A stretch of DNA of 64,000 nucleotides from Fidelibacterota bacterium (GTDB lineage Bacteria > Fidelibacterota > Marinisomatia > SCGC-AAA003-L08 > TS1B11): the NCBI GenBank assembly GCA_004124295.1, contig SCKI01000006.1, positions 1-64,000 of the forward strand, read 5' to 3'. Each line of letters begins with the position of its first letter. Position 1 is the stretch's first letter. This document shows, piece after piece, positions 53,420-62,442 of this stretch. Position numbers and translations under genes: made by a program. Under the pieces are notes generated by a model. That model was not told where the DNA came from. It searched no databases and was given only the letters and a program-made list of their open reading frames with translations.

Positions 53420-54679
53420 TCAATCCTTGGGTTGCATAATGCTGATGGATCCTTCGCGAGTTTCCAACTCGATGGTATGCAGGGGGCTTTCAGGCTTATA
53501 CCATCCGATGGTGTTGCCCCCTTCGCGGGATATGCTGAAGTCCACATTGCCGTAGATCTGTTTCATCCCGTAACGGGGCGGGGTATCCAGAACAGTCAGG
53601 GTGAATTCCACGGCCATATTATTGGCCAGCTCCAGGCGGATGTCGCCGTTGCGGGTCTCCAGCAGCGACGCCTTCTTGGACGTTGCGCCGATATTCCAGC
53701 CGGTTACGATGATATCACCCGAGCCCGATCGCGCTCTGAGGGCGCCGTGGACATGGCGGGCGATGATGTCGCCGTGGTTGGTAAACAAGACCATATCGCC
53801 GGTGGTCCGGCGCAGGCTGATATCGCCGCCGCCGCTGGCCACTTCCAGTTCGCCAATCAGGTCGGCCACATCAACATCGCCGCCCCCGGTCATCAGGTTG
53901 ACCGTGGCCGTAATTTGGGACAGTTCGATATCACCGCCGCCCGTGCGGGCACGGATTTTCTCGCCGCTGAAGCCGCGCAGTTCGATGTCGCCCCCGCCGG
54001 TTTCGGAATTCAGTTTTCCCTTGCTGTCGATCAGTTCGATATCGCCCCCGCCGGTCTTCACATAAATATTGCCTTCCAGTTTCCGGCCCTCGATATCGCC
54101 GCCACTGGTCACCAGATCCAAGGTGCCGCTGGCCTTGAACACATCGATATCGCCGCCTGAGGTTTTGATCATGATGCGGCCCATGGTGCCGGCTATGGAA
54201 ATATCGCCCCCGCCGGTTTTCAGATTCAACTCGCCGCGCAGTTCCGACAGGTCGATATCACCGCCAAAGGAGCGGATATAGACATTGAATACTTTGGGAA
54301 TCCTGATGGAGTAGGAGAGGGAGATATCCCGCCTCCGGTTTCTATCGGTCCGGAAGGTATAGACCGCGGGATCAGCGGGGATCCGCTCCAGCCAGCCGCT
54401 GATCTCAATGGCCACCTGCTCGCTGCGTCCCCCGGAAAAGACAGGCAGGCGGATGCGCTCGACGATCACCATCTGTTTGCCATCGACACCGGTAATAACC
54501 ACATCGCCGCGCAGGTCGCGCAGCTCCAACTGGCCGTTGGGCTCCGCTACAATAGTATGCGTAAAGATCACCTGGTACCGGCCGCGAACCTCCCTGGAGG
54601 TGGTGATTTCCTTGGTCGCCTCCTGTCCCGCCAGAGGGGCGATGGCCAGCAATAGCGCCAGGCTGGGCGCCAGTCTCAT
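53420..54679 (-). CDS. DUF4097 beta-repeat protein
   Basis: A 419-residue exported protein with a signal peptide. Its core is a regular repeat of about 17-19 residues built on the motif TGGGDIELxxxxG (for example KTGGGDIELIDSKGKLNSE and RTGGGDIELSQITATVNLM). More than ten units form a right-handed beta-solenoid of the DUF4097/DUF4098 type. Such proteins are linked to envelope stress operons. The stop overlaps the upstream gene's frame by 4 bp. Confidence 0.9.
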   Translation of the reverse strand: MRLAPSLALLLAIAPLAGQEATKEITTSREVRGRYQVIFTHTIVAEPNGQLELRDLRGDVVITGVDGKQMVIVERIRLPVFSGGRSEQVAIEISGWLERIPADPAVYTFRTDRNRRRDISLSYSIRIPKVFNVYIRSFGGDIDLSELRGELNLKTGGGDISIAGTMGRIMIKTSGGDIDVFKASGTLDLVTSGGDIEGRKLEGNIYVKTGGGDIELIDSKGKLNSETGGGDIELRGFSGEKIRARTGGGDIELSQITATVNLMTGGGDVDVADLIGELEVASGGGDISLRRTTGDMVLFTNHGDIIARHVHGALRARSGSGDIIVTGWNIGATSKKASLLETRNGDIRLELANNMAVEFTLTVLDTPPRYGMKQIYGNVDFSISREGGNTIGWYKPESPLHTIELETREGSISIMQPKD

Positions 54680-55578
54680 GGCTGAGTATCCAGACCTTCT
54701 TCAGTTGACTGGAACCGGGCTTCAGAGAGGAGCTGGTAAGCCCTGTAGCGGACACTCTCGTCCTCATCCATGCGTGAAGCCAGCAGCAGTGCCGAGCGGA
54801 CCGACAGGTCCCCCAGGAACATCCCCAGTGCCTCAACCGACGCCAGCCGGACCCCTTCATTGGTGTCCTCCAGGGTGGTCTTGATAAAGGCATTCTTTAC
54901 CAGCGGGCTGTGGACGCCTTGCAAACTGCGCACGATCGACAGGCGGACACCGGGGTTCTCATCGGTGAGCAGGGCGGACACCAGGGCCATGATCGTTGAT
55001 TCCTTGCTCTCCAGGCCGCTTGCGCTACCAAGGATGCGGGCCGAGCGGAGCCGCTGGCCGGGGTTGGGGTCCCTCACCAGAACGTATTCCAGCGCGGCGA
55101 GGATGTCGTCCCGGTCGGTGGAGCCGGTCACCTGCATTTCCCGGCCTGTGGTCAGGTTGAGTACGATGGGATTGTCCACATCATCGACGACACCGATATC
55201 GATTTTCTTGATCTGTCCGGAGCGGATCATCTCGGCCAGGTCGATGGGCGCCGATCCTTCGCCGCCGGGGAGTGCCAGGCCAGGGCCGGAAAGGAGAGAG
55301 CGACCGATAAAGATGCCGATGACCAGTGCGGCGCTGCCCACCAACACTGGTCTGGCGGAGCCGAGCAGGAACGGCAGTTCAGCCCACCACAACTGCACCT
55401 GCTCCACGAAGCGCGTCCACCAGGAACCGGCTGCCGCCACCTGGATAGCGCCTTCAAGGCGGGCCCGCTGCTCATCGAGCCAGGCTTCCTCAATCCGGTA
55501 GGAAGGCTTGATCCCGCCGAAGATATCCCGAATCTGACTATCGGTCAGCTGGGAACTGTTGTAGTTTTCGTTACGCAT
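54676..55578 (-). CDS. Putative anti-sigma factor with HEAT repeats
   Basis: A 300-residue membrane protein. The N-terminal 75 residues are cytosolic and helical. A membrane span follows (PVLVGSAALVIGIFIGRSLL). The C-terminal half has HEAT-like helical pairs (DENPGVRLSIVRSLQGVHS, DTNEGVRLASVEALGMFLG). It overlaps the sigma gene by 8 bp, which is the usual place for an anti-sigma factor. The zinc-binding anti-sigma signature is missing, so the regulator role is inferred from position and topology. Confidence 0.75.
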   Translation of the reverse strand: MRNENYNSSQLTDSQIRDIFGGIKPSYRIEEAWLDEQRARLEGAIQVAAAGSWWTRFVEQVQLWWAELPFLLGSARPVLVGSAALVIGIFIGRSLLSGPGLALPGGEGSAPIDLAEMIRSGQIKKIDIGVVDDVDNPIVLNLTTGREMQVTGSTDRDDILAALEYVLVRDPNPGQRLRSARILGSASGLESKESTIMALVSALLTDENPGVRLSIVRSLQGVHSPLVKNAFIKTTLEDTNEGVRLASVEALGMFLGDLSVRSALLLASRMDEDESVRYRAYQLLSEARFQSTEEGLDTQP

Positions 55579-56110
55579 AGCCGGCCAAATCCCTTCTCAA
55601 TTTATGGGTCGCACGGTGGAGGTAGCGCTTAACGGTACCGGCCGTGCAACCCAGAAGATTGGCAATGTCCTGAATCTTGTGTCCCTGGTAGTAGCGCAGG
55701 ACGAAGACGGTTTTCTGTTTCGGGGGAAGCTCTTCCACAGCGCTGATGATGCTCTGCTGCTGTTCATCCCGTTTGTCGTTATGTTCGTCTTCGTAAAAAT
55801 CGTGGTAGCCCTCCTCCAGGCTGATGTTGTCCATATGATGGCGCTGCTTGCCGGTGCGGTAACTGTAGCAGGCGTTAACCGTAATCCGGTAGAGCCAGGT
55901 GTAGAAGTCGCTCTTGAATTCAAAAGCGTCGAGGCTGCGCCAGGCTTTGAGAAATACTTCCTGATAAATGTCTTCTGCATCTTCCTTGTTTTTCAATATC
56001 TGCAACGCCAATGACATGATCCTGGAATCATAATTCGCGACAAGCTGGTGAAAGGCGTTCTGATTGCCATTCTGCGCCGCCCGGATGAGTGTGACCGTCT
56101 GTTTATCCAC
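55571..56110 (-). CDS. ECF RNA polymerase sigma factor
   Basis: A 179-residue sigma-70 family factor of the extracytoplasmic-function type. Region 2 is present: IMSLALQILKNKEDAEDIYQ followed by EVFLKAW. Region 4 is LPPKQKTVFVLRYYQGHKIQ with the helix-turn-helix ending TVKRYLHRATHKLR. Only regions 2 and 4 are present, as expected. It heads the five-gene minus-strand envelope operon and probably directs its own transcription. Confidence 0.95.
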   Translation of the reverse strand: MDKQTVTLIRAAQNGNQNAFHQLVANYDSRIMSLALQILKNKEDAEDIYQEVFLKAWRSLDAFEFKSDFYTWLYRITVNACYSYRTGKQRHHMDNISLEEGYHDFYEDEHNDKRDEQQQSIISAVEELPPKQKTVFVLRYYQGHKIQDIANLLGCTAGTVKRYLHRATHKLRRDLAGYA

Positions 56111-56429
56111 GTTCCGCCTATCACACCCCTTTGACCTGACCGGCGCAGGAAAGGTTGTCTCGATAACCGGGTAGATACGATGATGGATAACCGGCCATAA
56201 CAGGGCAATTTTAAGGCCGGGCCAGCAAAATTGCAGCTAAGGAATCAATTGGCCCGTCTACTCCCGAAGTATCGGGATACGCCGGGTAAACAGTAGCGGT
56301 GAGCAGAGACTCCGCTGATGGGGCTGGGGGCAGTGAAGAAGTGATCAGTAGTCAGTAGTGAGCAATGGGCGGTGAGCGGGGAGTCCGTCGAGGGGACTGG
56401 CTGGGCGGTGGGTGCTGATCTCGACTGAA
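56111..56429. other. Sigma-operon upstream region and islet left boundary
   Basis: This 319-bp region holds the promoter of the sigma operon. It also has the left 38-bp inverted repeat (56257-56294) of the islet and a second matching block around 56326-56349. After that it runs into CAGTAGTCAGTAGTGAGC-type direct repeats. No gene is visible. Confidence 0.5.
56257..56294 (+). repeat. Islet flanking inverted repeat, left arm
   Basis: A 38-bp arm, identical to the reverse complement of 58025-58062. It contains the hairpin TCCCGAAGTATCGGGA. A second block (56326-56349) matches the reverse of 57991-58015 with one mismatch. Confidence 0.85.
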
Positions 56430-56918
56430 CTAGTCCCTCAAGTGCTCCATTATTTGAAGCATTCTGAAAAATTGGTTCCCTGTGTTGTGAGTAGTCTTTT
56501 TAGCCAACATCTGTAATTCCTTAATACGCCGTTTATACTCCCCAGTAATTATTAACTCAAGGCCCTCAATTTCGTCCAAGTGCTTTGTCAAGTAGCCCCG
56601 CGGTACAACGGGGGACCAAAACATAAAATGGTGTTGAGAGAATTGGCCTAAATATTCCGAGGCGTATTTTCTCTGCCTTTTATGTTTCTTTCTAATGCGT
56701 GCTATTGTTTCTGAGTTACTGACATAAAGTAATCCAGTGATATGAGTTGTCACCTCACAGATATGGACAGTACTGTCATTGAGGTTTATGCCGATTACAT
56801 TGAGTTCCTCAAGTCCCTGTAGTCCACCGCCTGGCGGTCGAACATTGTAGTCGATGATATCGCAACCCAAAATGAGTTTCAGGTAGGCACCGACAATATA
56901 TTCTCCTGGCTCAGGCAT
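56430..56918 (-). CDS. Hypothetical protein, nuclease-like core
   Basis: A 162-residue protein if started at ATG 56918. An upstream ATG at 57005 would overlap the lipoprotein fragment, so I prefer the inner one. The middle has ELNVIGINLNDSTVHICEVT, which looks like the D/N...E-x-T core of a PD-(D/E)xK nuclease, followed by a basic helix KKHKRQRKYASEYL. The first catalytic acid is uncertain. The gene is AT-rich compared with flanking core genes and lies inside the islet. Confidence 0.5.
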   Translation of the reverse strand: MPEPGEYIVGAYLKLILGCDIIDYNVRPPGGGLQGLEELNVIGINLNDSTVHICEVTTHITGLLYVSNSETIARIRKKHKRQRKYASEYLGQFSQHHFMFWSPVVPRGYLTKHLDEIEGLELIITGEYKRRIKELQMLAKKTTHNTGNQFFRMLQIMEHLRD

Positions 56919-56995
56919 GTTGGAATATAAGGATTCCAGACACAAGGCTATCAGTCCATCCGGGCACTCAGATGAGGAGTCAAATACCCTGCAAA

Positions 56996-57093
56996 CGGTA
57001 AGCATTGATGGAGAGAACCGCGAATTGCTGGTATTCTCATGGTTGGATGAATCTGGGAAGCCGGTCCATCAGGCAGTGGATGTTTCGGACTAG
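56996..57093 (+). pseudogene. Fragment of the island-2 lipoprotein
   Basis: The 33 codons before the TAG at 57091 encode RELLVFSWLDESGKPVHQAV, a diverged copy of the C-terminus of the lipoprotein at 8944. No start or signal is present. The downstream hairpin (57118-57145) is also shared. It is a relic of an element related to island 2. Confidence 0.75.
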
Positions 57094-57117
57094 AATATCA
57101 ACTAGGGGGTAATGAAG

Positions 57118-57145
57118 CAAGGGCTGCGGCTGACCGTGGCCCTTG
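57118..57145 (+). terminator. Hairpin after the lipoprotein fragment
   Basis: CAAGGGC and GCCCTTG arms pair through an inner GCGG/CCGT stem. It is a diverged copy of the hairpin at 8891-8916 and is followed by GCTTATTATA. Confidence 0.55.
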
Positions 57146-57256
57146 GCTTATTATAGGAGCAACGTTCTTTTACCGGAAATAAGCATGGCAGGTTTGATTA
57201 CCCGGGTTTACCTTGCTCTTGTTTATTTCAATATGACTGGTAATTACCCTTGAACA

Positions 57257-57712
57257 ATGAAGCTATTCGATAAACTGTTTAATCGCCTCATTGAGGAGCG
57301 GCATATCAGGAAATTGCTGGTAAAAGAAGATTATAATTCACTTCGCCATACCTTGGAAGATGCAAAGCGTTTGGTGAGGCGAATGAATAGACTAGAGGTC
57401 TATAGTACTCCTATTGCTTCTGTCTATTTGATGGTCAAAAACTATTTGGGCCATAAAGAATCCTTTTCTGATGACACTAAGGTTTTTAGGATGATGGATA
57501 ATGATAGGCAAAAAGCAGGGTTCAATCTCACATTTCAGGGCAAAACCAATAATATTTATGGTTACATAACTGAACATTTATTGGCAGCACACCCTGCCTT
57601 GGTCACTCTTCCAGATTATGACGTCCAAATTAAACTATGGGTAGATATGGCTGCGATCCAATTGTTTGATTTTTACAAACATCTAAGAAAACATTCTCTC
57701 AGTTTTAGTTGA
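57257..57712 (+). CDS. Hypothetical protein of the islet
   Basis: A 151-residue, basic and helical protein without a signal or a recognised domain. It occupies the place that the HNH gene holds in island 2, relative to the shared element end, but has no HNH motif. The ribosome site is weak. It is AT-rich like the rest of the islet. Confidence 0.5.
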   Translation: MKLFDKLFNRLIEERHIRKLLVKEDYNSLRHTLEDAKRLVRRMNRLEVYSTPIASVYLMVKNYLGHKESFSDDTKVFRMMDNDRQKAGFNLTFQGKTNNIYGYITEHLLAAHPALVTLPDYDVQIKLWVDMAAIQLFDFYKHLRKHSLSFS

Positions 57713-57766
57713 TCGCATCCAGTTTTGATCAATCAACATATAAAGAAAAATTCTCCAATTCCCCTC

Positions 57767-57833
57767 GTCACCCTTTCTTGTCTCTTTTTTCCTTCTTCCG
57801 ACGAACAGACTCTGTTCTTTTAAGCCATTGGCC
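57767..57833 (-). repeat. Element-end repeat, inverted copy of 8007-8073
   Basis: A 67-bp block matching the reverse complement of 8007-8073 at 64 positions. Its right end is the 17-bp tRNA-Lys anticodon-arm core, here outside any tRNA. Confidence 0.85.
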
Positions 57834-58024
57834 TTCCAAGGTGGCACTATTTCCTGGGTACAAAAATAGCCCTTGGAATGAAGGGGCTATTCCGGTTTCT
57901 GGTTTCCCCTCTATCCAGAGAGAGGGGAACGACGTAGTCGAGGGGTGAGTTTCTTATCTCATTCCTCGCCACTATTACTGATTACTGACAACTGATCCCT
58001 TCTTCACTGCCCCCTGCCACTGCC

Positions 58025-58062
58025 ACTGTTTACCCGGCGTATCCCGATACTTCGGGAGTAGA
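58025..58062 (-). repeat. Islet flanking inverted repeat, right arm
   Basis: A 38-bp arm, the reverse complement of 56257-56294. It ends 12 bp before the malate dehydrogenase stop, so the islet abuts core DNA here. Confidence 0.85.
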
Positions 58063-58073
58063 TGGGCTACTGC

Positions 58074-59006
<933 letters not shown>

Positions 59007-59096
59007 TTATTATTGCGGAAACAAAACAGCCCCCAAGGCCGGATCATTTGCGCAGCTCCGGGCCTGTGGGGGGTCATAATTCTATCGTCGTGATAA

Positions 59097-59354
59097 TCAG
59101 TTAACGGGATACACAGAAACCTGTTTCTTGTCCCTTCCCTTGCGCTCGAATTTAACATGCCCATCTATTTTGGCGAAAATAGTATAATTGCCGCCCAAGC
59201 CGACATTTCGGCCCGGATGAAATTTGGTGCCGTTCTGGCGGACGATGATGGACCCGGCCGAAACCAGCTCTCCATCGAACCGCTTCACACCCAGCCGTTT
59301 GGATTTGCTGTCGCGGCCGTTTTTGGAGCTGCCGACTCCTTTTTTATGAGCCAT
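59097..59354 (-). CDS. rpmA: 50S ribosomal protein L27
   Basis: An 85-residue L27. The start [20 protein letters not shown] and the following KRFDGE and [10 protein letters not shown] are canonical. It forms part of the peptidyl-transferase region. No N-terminal cleavage extension is present. It follows rplU by 2 bp. Confidence 0.97.
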   Translation of the reverse strand: MAHKKGVGSSKNGRDSKSKRLGVKRFDGELVSAGSIIVRQNGTKFHPGRNVGLGGNYTIFAKIDGHVKFERKGRDKKQVSVYPVN

Positions 59355-59356
59355 TG

Positions 59357-59791
59357 CTAATCTTCCTTCCGGGGATTGGTTTCGGATTTGGCCTTTGCGG
59401 CGCTCTTTGGGGCCGTTTTGCTTTCGGCGGCGGCGGCGGTTTTCTCTGCCGCCGGGTCCTTTTTGGCCGCCTTCGGCTTGCTCAGCTTGATGTCGTTGAT
59501 CCGCAGCACCGTGTAGTCCTGGCGGTGGCCTTTGGTCCGCTTGTAGCCTTTGCGGCGCTTGAATTTGAATACCGTTACCTTGCGGTCCCGGCCGTGGTTG
59601 AGAATGGTGGCGTCCACACTGGCGCCGGCCACCAGCGGCTGCCCGATGTGGATCCGGGTCTCCTCTTCCACCAGTAGAACCCGCTCCAGCAGCAGGTTGG
59701 TGCCGGCCTCACCGGGGGAAAGGGGCACCTTGATCTCCTGACCCTTGACCACCCGGAACTGGCTGCCTGATATATCAACAATAGCGTACAT
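59357..59791 (-). CDS. rplU: 50S ribosomal protein L21 with C-terminal tail
   Basis: A 144-residue L21. The core starts at [20 protein letters not shown] and includes [20 protein letters not shown]. About 40 extra residues, rich in lysine and alanine, follow the normal end. I start at ATG 59791; the longer frame upstream has no support. The tail is common in some phyla and may reach the ribosome surface. Confidence 0.95.
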   Translation of the reverse strand: MYAIVDISGSQFRVVKGQEIKVPLSPGEAGTNLLLERVLLVEEETRIHIGQPLVAGASVDATILNHGRDRKVTVFKFKRRKGYKRTKGHRQDYTVLRINDIKLSKPKAAKKDPAAEKTAAAAESKTAPKSAAKAKSETNPRKED

Positions 59792-59877
59792 CTGATCGTT
59801 TCCGTCTTGCCCGTTAAGGCTGGTTAAAGCCGCCAATCTTACGCCGCCTGCCGCACCAAGTCAAGGATAGGAGACCC

Positions 59878-61458
59878 TCAGACCACATCGGTGACGTCAG
59901 ATTTCCGGCGCTTCGAGTAGACCCGGAACTCATCGGGATTAAGCCCATCGTCGGCCTTGATCTCCAGCCACACCCAGTGCTGCCACATGAAGTTGGTCAC
60001 CACCTTCGATTTCACGTCCGTCAGGTACTCCGCCAGGTCGGGGACGACCGATATGATCAGCCGCCGGTCCTTGTGGACGGTGCGGAAACGGACCAGCCAG
60101 CTGTCGATCTTGGTGATCATGGCATCCTTGGAGGGCACCCAGCCCAGTCCCTTGCAGGTGGGGCATTCCTCGCTCACCGAGTGCAGCAGCGACAGCCGGA
60201 CACGCTCGCGGGTCATCTCCAGCAGCCCGAATTCGGATATGGGGGAGACGGCCACCTTGGCCCGGTCCTTTTTCAGTTCCTTGACCAGTTCGGCATAAAT
60301 TTTCTTTTTGTTGGCGGCCTCATGCATATCAATGTAGTCGATGATGATGAGTCCGCCGATGTCCCGCAGGCGGAGTTGCAGAGCGATTTCCCGGGCCGCC
60401 TCCAGGTTGATTTTCAGGGAGTTCTGCTCATGATCGCGCTTGCCGATGTAGCGGCCAGAGTTCACATCCACCACCATCATCGCTTCGGTATGCTCCATCA
60501 CCAGGTGGCCCCCGCTTTTCAGCCAGACCTTGCGCTGGAGCGACTTTTCGATCTGGGTCTCGATGTCGTGGTTGGTGAAGATAGGGCCCTTGCCCCGGTA
60601 GTATTCCACCAGGTTTGCCTGTGATGGGGAGACATCCCTCAGATAGGCCCCCAGCCGCTTGTAGATGTCCTTGGAGTCGATGATGACCTTGTCGATGTCG
60701 TGGGTCAGCAGATCGCGGATGACACTGTCGGTGGTGGTCAGGTCCCGATAGAGGGGCGCCGGGGCAGTGGCGGTCCTGGCCGCCGCCTCAAGCTCCTTCC
60801 AGGCGGTCCACAGCCGGGCGAAATCCTTCTCCAGGACCTTCTGGCTTTTCGATTCGGCGACCGTGCGGACGATGACGCCGAAACCGTCGGGCTTGAGCCC
60901 CTCCACGATCTTGCGCAGGCGCCGGGCCTCGTATTTGTCGGAGATTTTCTTCGAGATACCGATGAAGTTGGCATTTTGCACCAGCACCATCAGCCGTCCC
61001 GGAATGGCGATATCGGTGGTGACCCGGGGACCTTTGCCGGAGAATGGCTCCTTGATGACCTGGACCATGATTTCCTGGCCCCCCTTGAGGTCCGGACCCG
61101 ACTTGTTGGCGTTGCTGGTACGTCCCCGGCGGCGAGGTTTGCCGTTGGTCATGGGCTGGTCATCGGCGGAGACTTCATCGCCGAGCAGCTTGACATAATC
61201 GAGATTTTCAGGCTTGCCGATCTCCGCAAACGGGAGGAAGGCGTTCACATGGTAGCCGATATCGACAAATGCCGCCTGCATGCCGGGGATGACGTTTTCC
61301 ACGACACCCTTGTAGATACTGCCCACCATGCGCTGGTGGTCCGGCCGCTCGATATAGAGTTCAACCAGGCGGCCATTATCAACGATAGCCAGCCGGGTAT
61401 GGCCAGCAGACTCGCTGATGTACATTTCCTTGACGATGTTTTCTGCCATCCGCGACAT
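59878..61458 (-). CDS. Ribonuclease E/G family protein
   Basis: A 526-residue endoribonuclease of the Rne/Rng family. The S1 domain is near the start (GSIYKGVVENVIPGMQAAFV). The catalytic acids are in MVVDVNSGRYIG and IIIDYIDM. The zinc link is CPTCKGLG. The long non-catalytic C-terminus of RNase E is absent, so the enzyme is RNase G-like. It processes rRNA and degrades mRNA. A short basic insert with NKSGPD is also present. Confidence 0.93.
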   Translation of the reverse strand: MSRMAENIVKEMYISESAGHTRLAIVDNGRLVELYIERPDHQRMVGSIYKGVVENVIPGMQAAFVDIGYHVNAFLPFAEIGKPENLDYVKLLGDEVSADDQPMTNGKPRRRGRTSNANKSGPDLKGGQEIMVQVIKEPFSGKGPRVTTDIAIPGRLMVLVQNANFIGISKKISDKYEARRLRKIVEGLKPDGFGVIVRTVAESKSQKVLEKDFARLWTAWKELEAAARTATAPAPLYRDLTTTDSVIRDLLTHDIDKVIIDSKDIYKRLGAYLRDVSPSQANLVEYYRGKGPIFTNHDIETQIEKSLQRKVWLKSGGHLVMEHTEAMMVVDVNSGRYIGKRDHEQNSLKINLEAAREIALQLRLRDIGGLIIIDYIDMHEAANKKKIYAELVKELKKDRAKVAVSPISEFGLLEMTRERVRLSLLHSVSEECPTCKGLGWVPSKDAMITKIDSWLVRFRTVHKDRRLIISVVPDLAEYLTDVKSKVVTNFMWQHWVWLEIKADDGLNPDEFRVYSKRRKSDVTDVV

Positions 61459-61778
61459 CCTTTCGGGGCCGTCGCAGGCCGGCGGGGCTTATGCAGGTAG
61501 GCGGAGGAGTTCAGGAAGACGGAATGGGGCGCTTGGACGGATCAGAAAAGGTGTATATTTAATATTTGCTGCCTGCAAAAAAACTTGTTTTGTCCGCCGT
61601 TAGAAATTTTATCGCTGCATTCCGCTGCCGTCATTAAGACTGCCTCGACTCACCCCTGCATCATGGTAAATAGCGCCGGCCGCAACTCGGCCTGCCTTTA
61701 ATAATCAATACTTGCAAAAGAGCTGCTGGCAGAATATTAATCTCCAGCGGCTAAATGTACGGAAACAGGCTGTTCCCT
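61459..61778. other. Intergenic region
   Basis: About 320 bp upstream of the RNase gene and downstream of the HD gene. It probably contains the RNase promoter (an AT-rich run near 61550-61600). I see no gene or RNA in it. Confidence 0.4.
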
Positions 61779-62363
61779 TCAAAGGGATAAATCCACGTCG
61801 CCCCGGAGGCCCAATTCCTCGTCTATTACCCGCAGCGCGTCAATGATAAACTGGATGTGGGCGTCCCGGTCCACGCCCAGCTCGGCAATGCCCTGTTCGA
61901 TGTCGGCCCGATTCACCGAAGCGGCGAAGCTGGCCTGCTTGAGTTTCTTTTTCACCGATTTGGGCTTCACCTCATGGATCGACCGGGAGGGCCGCACATA
62001 GGTGACCGCGAAAATGAAGCCGGTCAGTTCGTCGCAGGCAAACAGAACCTTGGCGGCCAGGCTCTCCCGGGGGATATTCAGGTAGGGGGCGTGGCCCAGG
62101 ATGGCGGTGATCACCTCCTCGGGGTAGCCCCTCTCCCGCAGGATTTTCGAGCCCACCATGGGGTGCTCCTCCATGGAGGGATACTTCTCGTAGTCGAAAT
62201 CGTGGAGCATCCCGATGATGCCGAAAAGCTCCTCGTCGGCTCCCTGGCTGGCGGCATAGGTGCGCATAACATGTTCCACCGCCCGGGCGTGCCGGCGCAG
62301 TGAATCAGATTCGGTGTACTCGCACAGCAGGTCCCAGGCGTCATCGCGGCTTGGCAAATTCAT
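61779..62363 (-). CDS. HD-domain phosphohydrolase
   Basis: A 194-residue HDIG-type protein. The motifs are LRRHARAVEHVM, IGMLHDFDYEKYP, EEHPMVGSKIL and ILGHAPYL, which carry the metal ligands. It is close to the putative HD hydrolases of about 190 residues found widely in bacteria. The substrate is unknown, but a nucleotide is likely. The gene stands alone. Confidence 0.85.
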   Translation of the reverse strand: MNLPSRDDAWDLLCEYTESDSLRRHARAVEHVMRTYAASQGADEELFGIIGMLHDFDYEKYPSMEEHPMVGSKILRERGYPEEVITAILGHAPYLNIPRESLAAKVLFACDELTGFIFAVTYVRPSRSIHEVKPKSVKKKLKQASFAASVNRADIEQGIAELGVDRDAHIQFIIDALRVIDEELGLRGDVDLSL

Positions 62364-62442
62364 CTGCTCTCCTCTCCGGCCGGTTGGAGGAATTTAGGTT
62401 GCACGGCGACACCGTCAAACGGTTGATCCGGCCGGGCGGGTC

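Larger units (their letters stand above)
57713..58073. other. Islet right end, repeats only
   Basis: This 361-bp stretch holds the inverted element-end copy (57767-57833) and the right arm of the islet's inverted repeat (58025-58062). Between them are fragments such as GAACGACGTAGTCGAGGGGTG. A 79-codon open frame runs through repeat sequence and is not credible. Confidence 0.5.

Noticed and set aside
52649-54160. 503-codon open frame antisense to DUF4097 and the barrel gene
   Set aside because: It arises from the repetitive GC-rich DUF4097 gene; no signal or family.
57709-57948. 79-codon open frame after the islet protein
   Set aside because: It runs through the inverted element-end repeat and other repeat debris.
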